Shown here: piece by piece, positions 1 through 7,297 of the stretch
How the letters are laid out: every line of letters begins with the position of its first letter
Position numbering within the stretch: position 1 is the stretch's first letter
Origin: DAOUBF01 sp034432795
GTDB taxonomy: Bacteria > Chloroflexota > Anaerolineae > DSLN01
Direction: 5' to 3'
Assembly (NCBI GenBank): GCA_034432795.1
Contig: DAOUBF010000076.1
Coordinates: forward strand, 1 to 23,584
DNA length: 23,584 nucleotides
Program-made: the position numbers and the translations under genes
The notes under the pieces: model-generated
The model's database searches: none
The model's input: the letters and a program-made list of their open reading frames with translations, nothing else
Told to the model about the DNA's origin: nothing

Positions 1-1
1 A

Positions 2-2155
2 AACGCCCCCGTCGCCACCACCCTGCTCCTGTTTGACGGCAGCCGCTCCCCAAACGACTGGTACAGCGGCCACCCCGGCTACGACTTCATGCCCCTGCCC
101 CAGTTCCGCAACAACACCCCCATCTTCGCCGCCGCCAGCGGCATCATCCATCGCGTGGGCACCTACCGCGATGGCAACCATTGGGTGGAACTCCGCCATG
201 ACCTCCCCGGCCTGGGCAGCTTCCTCACCCTGTACCTGCACCTGCAGAACGATGCCGTCTGGGCCGCCACCCAGGCCCGCCAGGGCCAGCCCGTCCAGGC
301 CGGCGAGCGCATCGGCACCATGGGCAACACCGGCCACAGCACCGGCACCCACCTGCACTTTGAGGTGCGCTTTGATGCCAATGGCGACGGCCAGTTTGAC
401 CGCAATGAGCGGGTAGACCCCTATGGCTTCCTGGGAGCTAACGACCCCTGGGCCAGCCCCGCCACCCTCACGGATGCCCTGGGACGCCCCCTCAGCCACC
501 CCGGCCGACCCAGCCGCTACCTGTGGCAGCACCCCCTGGGAGTGACGGCATTGATGCCCGCCGGGGGTGGGCAGGTGACGGTGGGCCTGGGCACAGGGAC
601 GGGTGGCGGGGAGGAGGCAACCCCACCCGCCGATGCCCTGGCGGCCTGCGCCGCGCCCGGCCAGGTGCCGGAGGGCGGGGCCTTGCTGGTGGCTTCCGCC
701 CCCGACCCCCGCCCCAGCGAGAGCGCAGTGGGCACGGGCAATGGCTGTGTGGTCATGGCCTTTGACCCCCAGGGGCGCCCTGTGCAGGCATTTGCGCCGC
801 CCCTGCCGGTGTCGTTGCGCTACACCCAGGAGGACATCGGGGCTGTGGACCCCAGCACGCTGACGATTTACCTGCTGGGGCTGGGAAGTGACACCTGGGA
901 GGCCCTGCCCACCACCGTGGATGTGCAGCGCCAGATTGCCACCGCCTTGTTCCCTCAGCCGGGGAGTTGTGCCTTGTTGGGGCGGCCCACGCGGGATGTG
1001 TTGCCGCCGGTGACGACGATTGAGGGGGTGGGGGTGCAGGATGCGCAGGGGCAGTTCAGCAGGGCTGTCACGGTGCAGATGAGTGCGCTGGATGCCGGGG
1101 GGAGTGGGGTGGCGGGGATCAGCTACTCCACCGATTTTGGCCTCACCTGGCAGCCCTATACTGCGCCGTTTGTGGTGGGGGTGGAGGCTGGGGCCGCGTC
1201 GCTTCCGCCTGCAGAGGGGGAGGAGGAGGTGTGGGAGGGGTTGGGGTTGGGGGCTGGGGAGGTGGTGGTGTTGGGGCAGGCGATTGACCAGGCGGGGAAT
1301 GTGGAAGACCCACCCGCCGTCAAAAGCTTCCGCATCATCCCGCCCACACCCACGCCGACACTGACGCCGGTGTTTACCCCAACGCCTTCAGACACGCCGA
1401 CGCCGACACCCACACCGACCGACACACCCACCCCCACGCCAACTGACACGCCCACGAACACGATGACACCGACGCCGACCCGGACGCCCACCCGCACGCG
1501 GACGCCCACACCCACGAACACTCCAACGGCGACGAATACCATCCCGGTGACGCCCACGCCGACGGGGACACCGTATATCTACTTCGCCGCCGACCCGCTG
1601 CAGATCCGTGCGGGCGAGTACACCACCGTGAGATGGGAGACGGCCAACGTCCGGGCGGTCTATCTGGATGGCGAGGGTGTCCCCGGTATTGGCACCCGGC
1701 AAGTCCAGTTGTATCAGACGCACACCTTCACCCTGCGGGTCGTCACCCCCTCCGGCGAGGAGACCCGCCAGGTCACGGTGACCGTGCTCCCACCGGACAC
1801 GCCCACCTGGACGCCCACGTGGACACCGATACCGCCCACCGCCACCTGGACACCCCCACCCTGCCCAACGCTGGCTATCACCGGTTTCAATGCCGACCCG
1901 ACCCAAAACGGTGTCTATGTCGTCTGGAGTTCACAAGGTGGCTGCCCACCCTACAGGGGCACAATCACCGCCCGCTATCAGGGTGAACAACCTTACGCGA
2001 CTTACTCCATCACGGAGCCTTCAGGCTATCTTATTGACCAGCCGCCGCTGCGCTGTGAAGGGAGATTCCAGCTCATCTATGAACTCACCTTGTATGATAG
2101 CAGCGGCCAGGTGGCGACGGCCACGACAACTACATGGATCACCTGGATCTGTTAG
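2..2155 (+). CDS. Secreted M23 (LytM-type) peptidase with Ig-like and Thr-Pro modules, 5' partial
   Basis: The frame is open from base 2, so the true start and any signal peptide lie outside the window; the first ATG at 89 falls inside the catalytic domain. Zinc-ligand motifs of M23 endopeptidases are visible: GHPGYDF (His at 71-73, Asp at 83-85) and HLHFE at 350-364, preceded by GERIGTMGNTGHSTGT. M23 enzymes cut peptide crosslinks in the cell wall. A 12-residue EF-hand-like loop follows the HLHFE motif directly. Then come a region of unknown fold, a domain with DAGGSGVAGISYSTDFG typical of OmpL47/chitobiase-type beta sandwiches, a long Thr-Pro linker, an Ig-like module with RWETANVRAVYLDG, a second Pro-Thr linker and a C-terminal domain ending in Cys. 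The stop lies next to the ribosome site of the following gene, so the two are probably cotranscribed. The peptidase call is firm; the substrate is not known. Confidence 0.88.
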   Translation, partial: NAPVATTLLLFDGSRSPNDWYSGHPGYDFMPLPQFRNNTPIFAAASGIIHRVGTYRDGNHWVELRHDLPGLGSFLTLYLHLQNDAVWAATQARQGQPVQAGERIGTMGNTGHSTGTHLHFEVRFDANGDGQFDRNERVDPYGFLGANDPWASPATLTDALGRPLSHPGRPSRYLWQHPLGVTALMPAGGGQVTVGLGTGTGGGEEATPPADALAACAAPGQVPEGGALLVASAPDPRPSESAVGTGNGCVVMAFDPQGRPVQAFAPPLPVSLRYTQEDIGAVDPSTLTIYLLGLGSDTWEALPTTVDVQRQIATALFPQPGSCALLGRPTRDVLPPVTTIEGVGVQDAQGQFSRAVTVQMSALDAGGSGVAGISYSTDFGLTWQPYTAPFVVGVEAGAASLPPAEGEEEVWEGLGLGAGEVVVLGQAIDQAGNVEDPPAVKSFRIIPPTPTPTLTPVFTPTPSDTPTPTPTPTDTPTPTPTDTPTNTMTPTPTRTPTRTRTPTPTNTPTATNTIPVTPTPTGTPYIYFAADPLQIRAGEYTTVRWETANVRAVYLDGEGVPGIGTRQVQLYQTHTFTLRVVTPSGEETRQVTVTVLPPDTPTWTPTWTPIPPTATWTPPPCPTLAITGFNADPTQNGVYVVWSSQGGCPPYRGTITARYQGEQPYATYSITEPSGYLIDQPPLRCEGRFQLIYELTLYDSSGQVATATTTTWITWIC
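374..409 (+). other. EF-hand-like calcium loop coding segment inside the M23 domain
   Basis: The codons encode DANGDGQFDRNE, with Asp, Asn, Asp, Gln, Asp and Glu at loop positions 1, 3, 5, 7, 9 and 12, which is the canonical EF-hand/dockerin pattern. It starts two residues after HLHFEVR. Calcium binding is inferred from the pattern only. Confidence 0.6.
1340..1572 (+). repeat. Thr-Pro linker, low-complexity coding repeat
   Basis: About 75 codons are dominated by Thr-Pro dipeptides with occasional Asp, Asn, Arg and Ser (TPTPTPTDTP, TPTRTRTPTP). The DNA is a degenerate six-base repeat of ACGCCN type, and the opposite strand reads as Val-Gly repeats, which is an artefact. Such stretches are usual extended spacers in secreted Chloroflexota proteins and may be glycosylated. 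A shorter similar linker lies near 1795-1865. Confidence 0.85.
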
Positions 2156-2166
2156 AGGAGGTAGGC

Positions 2167-3276
2167 ATGGGTCTGCAGATCCCCTTATCGGTGGATAAAA
2201 CGCGGGTCAGCGTGGCGCCCGGCGCCAGCGTGGAGTTTGGCGTGACGGCGCAGAACCTGACGACGCTCCTGGACCAGGTCACCCTGCGCGTGGAGGGCGT
2301 TGACCCGGCCTGGGTGGAGGTCATCCCCCGCGACCTGCCCGTGTTCGCCCAGGGCCAGGCGACGGCCCGCGTGATCATCCGTCCGCCACGCGACCCGGCG
2401 CTTTCCCTCGCCGGACTATATCCGCTCCGCCTCCAGGCCACATCGCAGACCAACCCTGATGCGGAGGGCGCAACCACGACCGAACTGGAAATCCAGCTTG
2501 TCGGCGACTACCGGCTGCTGTTTGAGCGGCGGGAGGTGAGCGGCGTTGAGGAGGGGAGCTACCCGTTTAAGGTGCAGAACAGCGCCAATGCCCCCCTCCA
2601 GGTTCGCTTCAGCGGAGCGGATGGCGAGGATGCGCTGTGGTACAAGTTTGACCCGCTCCATCTGGCTGTTCCCGCCGGTGGCGAGGCCAATGCGCTGCTG
2701 ACCGTCCGGGCCAAACGCCCCGCCAGCGACAGGCGCATGATCGCCTTTAGCGTCTCTGCACAGGGCGACTATGCGTTAAAAGGCAGCCCCATGCCTATGG
2801 CCGCGCCCGCCCGCCAGATCACCGCCCAGTTCATCCAGGGGCCTTTGCCCCGCCTGCTCCTCTCGCTGCGCGCCCTGACCTCTGCCGAGGGCAGGGAAGC
2901 CACTTATGACATTCGCGTGGGCAACCCCGGCCAGGCGCCGCTGACCGTGCAACTCTCTGCGGTGGACGAGACCGGCAGCCTGGAGTTTCAGTTGGAGCCG
3001 TCACAACTGGCCCTGGCAGCACAAAGCGAGGGGCAGGCCAGGCTGGTGGTCCGCCCCAAGGGGCAGCCGCCGCCGGGGGAACGGGCCTTCCGACTCACCG
3101 CCGTGCCGGTCAAGGGCGAAGCCCAATCCGCTGTGGCTGAAAGCCGCTTCTTCATCCCCGCGCCTGTGACCGTTGAGACCCGCCGCCCCGCCGTCCCGGT
3201 GTGGGTCGTCGTCGGCGGGCTGCTCCTGGTCGTGTTGGTCGTCATCCTGGTGATCTTGATGAGTCGGCCAGGATGA
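2167..3276 (+). CDS. Ig-like repeat protein with C-terminal membrane anchor
   Basis: This is a 369-residue protein if started at the ATG at 2167, which has GAGGAGGT about five bases upstream overlapping the stop of the peptidase gene. An in-frame ATG at 2134 lies inside the peptidase gene and lacks such a site. The protein consists of Ig-like beta-sandwich modules of the COG1470 type: VAPGASVEFGVTAQN near residues 17-31, a middle module with LHLAVPAGGEANALLTVRA, and a third with AEGREATYDIRVGNPGQAPLTV in two adjoining pieces. A single hydrophobic helix at about residues 345-365 is followed only by MSRPG. No N-terminal signal peptide is visible, so the modules may face the cytoplasm in a tail-anchored arrangement. 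The next gene encodes a longer relative. Function is unknown; a structural or scaffolding role at the membrane is a guess. Confidence 0.85.
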   Translation: MGLQIPLSVDKTRVSVAPGASVEFGVTAQNLTTLLDQVTLRVEGVDPAWVEVIPRDLPVFAQGQATARVIIRPPRDPALSLAGLYPLRLQATSQTNPDAEGATTTELEIQLVGDYRLLFERREVSGVEEGSYPFKVQNSANAPLQVRFSGADGEDALWYKFDPLHLAVPAGGEANALLTVRAKRPASDRRMIAFSVSAQGDYALKGSPMPMAAPARQITAQFIQGPLPRLLLSLRALTSAEGREATYDIRVGNPGQAPLTVQLSAVDETGSLEFQLEPSQLALAAQSEGQARLVVRPKGQPPPGERAFRLTAVPVKGEAQSAVAESRFFIPAPVTVETRRPAVPVWVVVGGLLLVVLVVILVILMSRPG

Positions 3277-3320
3277 GGGAAAACTTAAGTTCAATTCAAA
3301 GCGGAGCGAAACATTGAGAA

Positions 3321-5219
3321 ATGACGTCCCAACCCACCCTCCCACCTGTTGAGGCCCGGTCGCCGGGCGCAGGCCAGTTGGAAGTGACGGCGGAGCGCGG
3401 CAGTGTCACCCTCTTGCCGGGCACCCAGTACACCCTCAACCTCACCGTGCGCAACGTCGGTGGCGCACCGCTTACGCTGGAACTCAGCGCCAGGGGCCTG
3501 CCCCCCAACTGGTTCACGCTCACCCCCACCCTGCTTGAACTGGTGGCCATGCAGTCTGCGCCCGTGACCTTAACGCTGGCGCCACCACCGGAAGCGCCGC
3601 CGGGCAGCTATCCGATTGCCCTGGCCGTGCAGAGCCGCGAGGACCCTGCCGTCGCCGTCCGCCTTGACCTGATCCTGGAGGTGGGCGAGCCGGGGGGGCT
3701 GGCGGTGGAAGTCCTCCCGCCCCAGGCCGAGGGCCAGGCCCTGGCCCAATACCAGGTGCAGGTCGCCCAGAGCGGCGCCACTCCCCTGCGCGTCAATCTC
3801 TCGGCGAGTGATGAGGAAGGCGGCTGCATTTATACCTTTGATCCCGCTACACTCGTCGTCCCACCGGCGGGCGCGGCCACCAGCCGCCTGACAGTCCGCC
3901 CACGCCAGGCGCTCACCACCAGCGATGCCCGGACGTACACGTTCAACGTGACCGCCACCGCGTTGGAGGGGGTGGCGGCGGCCAGCCAGGCGCAAGGGCG
4001 CTTCGTCCAGCGCCGCGTCCCGCCCGTCCAGATCGCCCTGACGCCGCCCAAGCAGACCGGCCCGGCGCAGGTGACCTACACGCTGCGCCTGGCCAATCCC
4101 AGCCAGATTGAAGCCACCTTCAACCTGACGGGTAGCGACCCCATGTCCACCTGCCGCTACCAGTTCGCCCCCGCCTCGCTCACGCTGCCGCCTGCTGGTG
4201 AAGCCCAGGCCACCCTGACCGTGACACCGCTGCAATACCACACCGGCCTGGGGGATAAGATCGTGAACTTCACCGTGCGCGCCCAACCGGTGGAGGAGTT
4301 CCTGCCCCCGGCGCAGACCGAGGGCCAATACGTGCAGACGGTGATGGAGCCGCCGGAACTGGCGATCACCCCCTCCAGCCAGTCGGCCTCGCGCTCGGCC
4401 ACCTACACCCTCCAGGTCACCAACCCACACGCCATCCCTATTGAGGTCCAATTTCAACCGTCCGATGAGCGCGGGCTGTGCAACTTCACGGTGACCCCAC
4501 CCCGCGTGGAGGTCCCGCCTAACGGCCAGGCAACTGCTCGGCTGGTGGTCCGCCCCACGTCCAAACTCTTGCCGGGCGAGGCCCGCCGCAGTTGCCCCTT
4601 TAAGGTGGAGGCGCGCGTCGCCGACCTGGCCGAAGCAGCGGTGGTGGAAGCCTCGCTGACCCAGGTGCCCGGCTTCCAGGTGCCCTGGGGGCTGGTGGCG
4701 CGTGGCGCCCTCCTCCTGTTGCTCATCGGGCTGTGCGCCTACCTAACCTGGTTCGTCTTCATCTCCCGGCCCGAGCCTGCGGGGGCCTCCAGGTTCACTC
4801 TCTTCCTGTGCAACAGTTTGGGCATCTCTTGCACGCCCGTGCCCACGCCGGTGGCCATATCCACGCCCGACCGCACCCCCGCGCCCGGCGCGACGGCCAC
4901 CCTGATCCCGGCCTCGGCCTGCGCCGACTTCCCCCCAACCCGGCTCGCCCAGGGGATGAAAGCCTACGTCTCGCTGACGCCCCTGCGCAATATTGTACGC
5001 AGTGGCCCCAGCCGAAGCTCGGAGGAGTTGTTCCGCATTGACCCGGGGACCAACGTGGAAGTTATCGGCCAGGAATCCCAGTGCAACGATGGCGTCCGCT
5101 GGTGGGAGATCAAAGTGCTCAGCGGCGAGCACGCCAACAAGACGGGCTGGACAGGGGAGAGCGACCAGCAGGAGTACTGGCTTGTGCCCGGCGAGCACGT
5201 GCCCACGCCCGCCCCGTGA
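3321..5219 (+). CDS. Four-module Ig-like membrane protein with SH3b-like C-terminal domain
   Basis: The protein has 632 residues. Four Ig-like modules (about 20-120, 128-228, 236-335 and 345-447) share the pattern SDxxxxCxYxFxPxxLxxPPxGxAxxxLxV, for example SDEEGGCIYTFDP and SDPMSTCRYQFAP. They align with modules of the preceding gene, suggesting gene and module duplication. A membrane helix lies at about 459-480. It is followed by a Thr/Pro/Ala linker and a domain at 547-622 that looks like bacterial SH3b (RNIVRSGPSRSSEELFRIDPGTNVEVIG, given here in overlapping parts as RNIVRSGPS and PGTNVEVIG; then WWEIKV and TGWT). SH3b domains often bind cell wall or peptides. No N-terminal signal peptide is seen, so by charge and order the SH3b part is likely outside and the Ig modules inside. 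It lies 44 bases after its neighbour, with only a weak ribosome site. Confidence 0.85.
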   Translation: MTSQPTLPPVEARSPGAGQLEVTAERGSVTLLPGTQYTLNLTVRNVGGAPLTLELSARGLPPNWFTLTPTLLELVAMQSAPVTLTLAPPPEAPPGSYPIALAVQSREDPAVAVRLDLILEVGEPGGLAVEVLPPQAEGQALAQYQVQVAQSGATPLRVNLSASDEEGGCIYTFDPATLVVPPAGAATSRLTVRPRQALTTSDARTYTFNVTATALEGVAAASQAQGRFVQRRVPPVQIALTPPKQTGPAQVTYTLRLANPSQIEATFNLTGSDPMSTCRYQFAPASLTLPPAGEAQATLTVTPLQYHTGLGDKIVNFTVRAQPVEEFLPPAQTEGQYVQTVMEPPELAITPSSQSASRSATYTLQVTNPHAIPIEVQFQPSDERGLCNFTVTPPRVEVPPNGQATARLVVRPTSKLLPGEARRSCPFKVEARVADLAEAAVVEASLTQVPGFQVPWGLVARGALLLLLIGLCAYLTWFVFISRPEPAGASRFTLFLCNSLGISCTPVPTPVAISTPDRTPAPGATATLIPASACADFPPTRLAQGMKAYVSLTPLRNIVRSGPSRSSEELFRIDPGTNVEVIGQESQCNDGVRWWEIKVLSGEHANKTGWTGESDQQEYWLVPGEHVPTPAP

Positions 5220-5278
5220 GCAGAAAGGCCAGGCGCATAACGCCGGAGAACGCTGAATGCCCTGGGGCTATTCTCAGG

Positions 5279-5557
5279 CTAGCTGATGTTGTAGCTGGCC
5301 CACACGCAGTCTTCAATATAGGCGTCGGCGCGGTCGGCCTCGGTGGCGAACCAATCCAGGGGCAGTAAACCCTGACGCACCGCCTCGGCCACGCGCCGGA
5401 CCAGCCGGGCGACGTCTACGCCCGCCGGGCAGACAACAGCACACGGTTGCGGTCCCTCACAGGAGAGGCAATGTTCGGCCCGATAGTGCGCCGCTAGATT
5501 GGGCAGTGGCCGCGCCACGGCGTGACTGAGTCTCTCGTCCATCTTTCCCCCTTCCAT
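5279..5557 (-). CDS. Small 4Fe-4S domain protein (Fer4_20-like fragment)
   Basis: A 92-residue product is read from the ATG at 5557, which has GGAGG five bases upstream; a GTG at 5563 and an ATG at 5542 are alternatives. The core CLSCEGPQPCAVVCPAGVDV has the CxxC-x5-CxxxCP spacing of one iron-sulfur cluster site, as in the N-terminal domain of glutamate synthase small subunit and dihydropyrimidine dehydrogenase. Those proteins normally have two clusters and a large flavin domain, which are absent. It may be a stand-alone electron carrier subunit or a remnant. It is divergent from the WYL regulator gene across about 235 bases, so that regulator could control it. Confidence 0.6.
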   Translation of the reverse strand: MEGGKMDERLSHAVARPLPNLAAHYRAEHCLSCEGPQPCAVVCPAGVDVARLVRRVAEAVRQGLLPLDWFATEADRADAYIEDCVWASYNIS

Positions 5558-5643
5558 GCCCACCTCCAGGCAGAGGCATTGCGTTTACTTTCAGAATACG
5601 CCCTTTTGCCTTTCTCTCTAGTGCCAAATGAGTCCTTTTGAAG

Positions 5644-5657
5644 GTGACATTTGTCAC
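5644..5657. promoter_or_regulatory. Inverted repeat GTGACA-TT-TGTCAC, candidate operator
   Basis: A perfect 6-base inverted repeat with a 2-base centre lies between the Fe-S gene and the WYL regulator gene. Its TGACA/TGTCA half-sites recur in the palindrome at 5716-5740. It lies upstream of the minus-strand gene and may regulate that direction. No protein has been shown to bind. Confidence 0.4.
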
Positions 5658-5715
5658 TTTCCCCTGGTTCCCCTCGCAGATAGTGCGCAAGTCCAGGCCC
5701 TTTCGCTTTCTCTTA

Positions 5716-5740
5716 GTTTGTGTCACAGATTGACACAAAC
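5716..5740. promoter_or_regulatory. Palindromic operator overlapping the WYL gene promoter
   Basis: GTTTGTGTCA and TGACACAAAC form a perfect 10-base inverted repeat with a 5-base centre. The right arm contains most of the -35 hexamer of the promoter at 5730-5758, so a bound protein would block RNA polymerase. Autoregulation by the adjacent WYL protein is the simplest inference. Confidence 0.55.
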
Positions 5741-5758
5741 GCCCCGACCCGCTACAAT
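5730..5758 (+). promoter_or_regulatory. Sigma-70 promoter of the WYL regulator gene
   Basis: A consensus TTGACA at 5730-5735 is followed after 17 bases by TACAAT at 5753-5758. The predicted start near 5765 gives a leader of about 29 bases before the ATG at 5794. Confidence 0.75.
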
Positions 5759-5793
5759 AGCTTTATTCCGTACACAGGGAGTGCGAGCGCGCC

Positions 5794-6801
5794 ATGTCCC
5801 GTATGCTCAGCCGCGCCGAGCGGCTTCGCACTATTGAACGCCTGCTGTATAGCGCACCCGATGGCCTGAGCGCGGTGGAGATCGCCAGGCGCACCGGCGT
5901 GGGGCGGCGCACCGTTTACCGCGACCTGGAACTGCTCAGCCAGAGCGATGTCCCCATCTGGCAGGGGGAGGGCCGTTTCGGCATCATCCGCGACCGCTAC
6001 CTGACCACCGTCCGGTTGAATTTCCACGAGGCGGTGGCGCTGTTCATCGCTGCCCGCCTGCTCACGCGCCTGAGCGACGAGAATAACCCCCACATCGTCT
6101 CGGCGCTGACCAAGCTGGCGACGGCGCTGCCCCAGCCCCTCTCCCAGCACATCGCCCGCACCGCCGCCTACATCCAGACCCAGCCGTTGGACAGCCGCTA
6201 CCTGTCCGTCCTGGAGGGGATCACCACCGCCTGGGCGCAGCAGCGCAAGGTGCGGCTGTGGTATCGCTCGCCGCGCACCGGCCAGGTGCGCCCACGCACC
6301 TTCGCGCCCTACTTCGTGGAGCCTTCCGGCGTTGGCGCGGGGTGCTACGTCATCGGCCTGGACGACCAGTCGGGCGAGTTGCGCACCTTCAAGCTGGAGC
6401 GGCTGGAGCGGGTGGAGATGCTGGGCGAGCGCTACGAGATCCCAGCCGACTTTGACCCTATTGAGCACCTGGCGCCGGGCTGGGGCATCATGGCCGGGCC
6501 GGAGGTGCAGCGGGTGGTCTTGCGCTTCTCGGCAGAAGCCACGCCGATCTTGCAGGAGCGCCACTGGCATCGCTCACAGCAGGTGGCGCTCCAACCGGAT
6601 GGGAGCTGTCTGTTTACCGTGGAGGTCAGCCAGCCCCGCGAGATGGTGCCGTGGATCCGCAGTTGGGGCGCCGAGGTAGAGGTGCTGGAGCCGCCGGAAC
6701 TGCGCCAGGCACTCGTAGAGGAAGCGCGCCAACTGGCGGAGCGTTACAGGTCCAATGGCCCCACGGGCCATTCCGGCGCCTCTCACTCCGGGCACTCATA
6801 A
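5794..6801 (+). CDS. WYL-domain transcriptional regulator
   Basis: The 335-residue protein has an N-terminal DeoR/HTH_11-type winged helix (residues 8-65; LSAVEIARRTGVGRRTVYRD), a linking helical region (75-140), a WYL domain at about 140-212 (VRLWYRSPRTGQVRPRTFAP; the WYL signature appears as CYVIG) and a C-terminal WCX-like extension. WYL domains sense ligands, often nucleotides or nucleic acid fragments, and control DNA binding. GGGAG at 5777-5781 is a rather distant ribosome site; an ATG at 5803 is an alternative start. A strong promoter with an overlapping palindrome precedes it. The last 19 bases overlap the end of the convergent thioredoxin-fold gene, and the C-terminus is a His/Ser-rich tail. 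No CRISPR or defence gene is nearby, so the regulon is not evident. Confidence 0.88.
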   Translation: MSRMLSRAERLRTIERLLYSAPDGLSAVEIARRTGVGRRTVYRDLELLSQSDVPIWQGEGRFGIIRDRYLTTVRLNFHEAVALFIAARLLTRLSDENNPHIVSALTKLATALPQPLSQHIARTAAYIQTQPLDSRYLSVLEGITTAWAQQRKVRLWYRSPRTGQVRPRTFAPYFVEPSGVGAGCYVIGLDDQSGELRTFKLERLERVEMLGERYEIPADFDPIEHLAPGWGIMAGPEVQRVVLRFSAEATPILQERHWHRSQQVALQPDGSCLFTVEVSQPREMVPWIRSWGAEVEVLEPPELRQALVEEARQLAERYRSNGPTGHSGASHSGHS

Positions 6802-7262
6802 GACATCAGCGCCAGCCATCTCAGCGCTTCGTCCAGCACCTCATCATCTATATGCCCGGCATAGGTGGCGCGGGGCGCACCGAAGCGGTCAAGCAGGACC
6901 AGACCTGGGCCTGCAGGCTGGCCCAGAAGCGGCGCGTAGGCAGTGGCCACGTTGCCCTGCGCATCGGCGAGCAGCAGGAAGGGCACAGCCAGCAGCCCAG
7001 CGACTGCCTGCACTCCCGCGGTCCCCTCCGCAAGCAACGCCAACACCTCCGCCTCGTGCTCGCGTAGCTCCGCATAACGCCCCGCCAGCCGACGCAGGCC
7101 CGCCAGACACGCCTGACAAGAGGCATTGTGCCCAAAATAGAGCACCAGCGGCGCCTTCTGGCGGTAGTCCTCGCGGCGGACGGTGCGGCCCTGGTGCGAG
7201 GGCAGGGCAAACCCCGGCGCGGGCTGCTCGCCGACCTCTGCTGCAAATGTCTTCCAGGTCAT
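6783..7262 (-). CDS. Thioredoxin-fold peroxiredoxin-like (AhpC/TSA) protein
   Basis: The product has 159 residues from the ATG at 7262; the frame is open further upstream, but the earlier residues come from a dispersed-repeat-like sequence. The start AAEVGEQPAPGFALPSHQG and LVLYFGHNASCQACLAGL match redoxin-family proteins, with a CQAC pair at Cys49 and Cys52. VPFLLLADAQGNVATAY and LVLLDRFGAPRATYAGH match the later strands of the fold. No signal peptide is visible, so it probably acts in the cytoplasm as a thiol peroxidase or disulfide reductase. It has no Shine-Dalgarno sequence; the promoter places the RNA start at the ATG itself. It converges on and overlaps the WYL gene by 19 bases. Confidence 0.8.
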   Translation of the reverse strand: MTWKTFAAEVGEQPAPGFALPSHQGRTVRREDYRQKAPLVLYFGHNASCQACLAGLRRLAGRYAELREHEAEVLALLAEGTAGVQAVAGLLAVPFLLLADAQGNVATAYAPLLGQPAGPGLVLLDRFGAPRATYAGHIDDEVLDEALRWLALMSYECPE

Positions 7263-7268
7263 AGGGCT

Positions 7269-7297
7269 ATAGTAGCGTATCACAGGGGCGGCGTCAA
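7269..7297 (-). promoter_or_regulatory. Promoter for the redoxin gene, predicted leaderless
   Basis: On the minus strand TTGACG (7297-7292) and TACTAT (7274-7269) are 17 bases apart. Only six bases separate the -10 box from the ATG at 7262, which predicts transcription starting at or next to the start codon. The TGA stop of the upstream glycosyltransferase gene lies inside the -35 hexamer. Confidence 0.6.

Noticed and set aside
1340..1572. CRISPR-like array or tandem DNA repeat
   Set aside because: There are no repeat-spacer units; the periodicity follows from Thr-Pro codons.
3570..4457. Open frame of 295 codons on the minus strand
   Set aside because: It is antisense to the Ig-repeat gene, with Gly/Arg/His-rich composition and no motifs.
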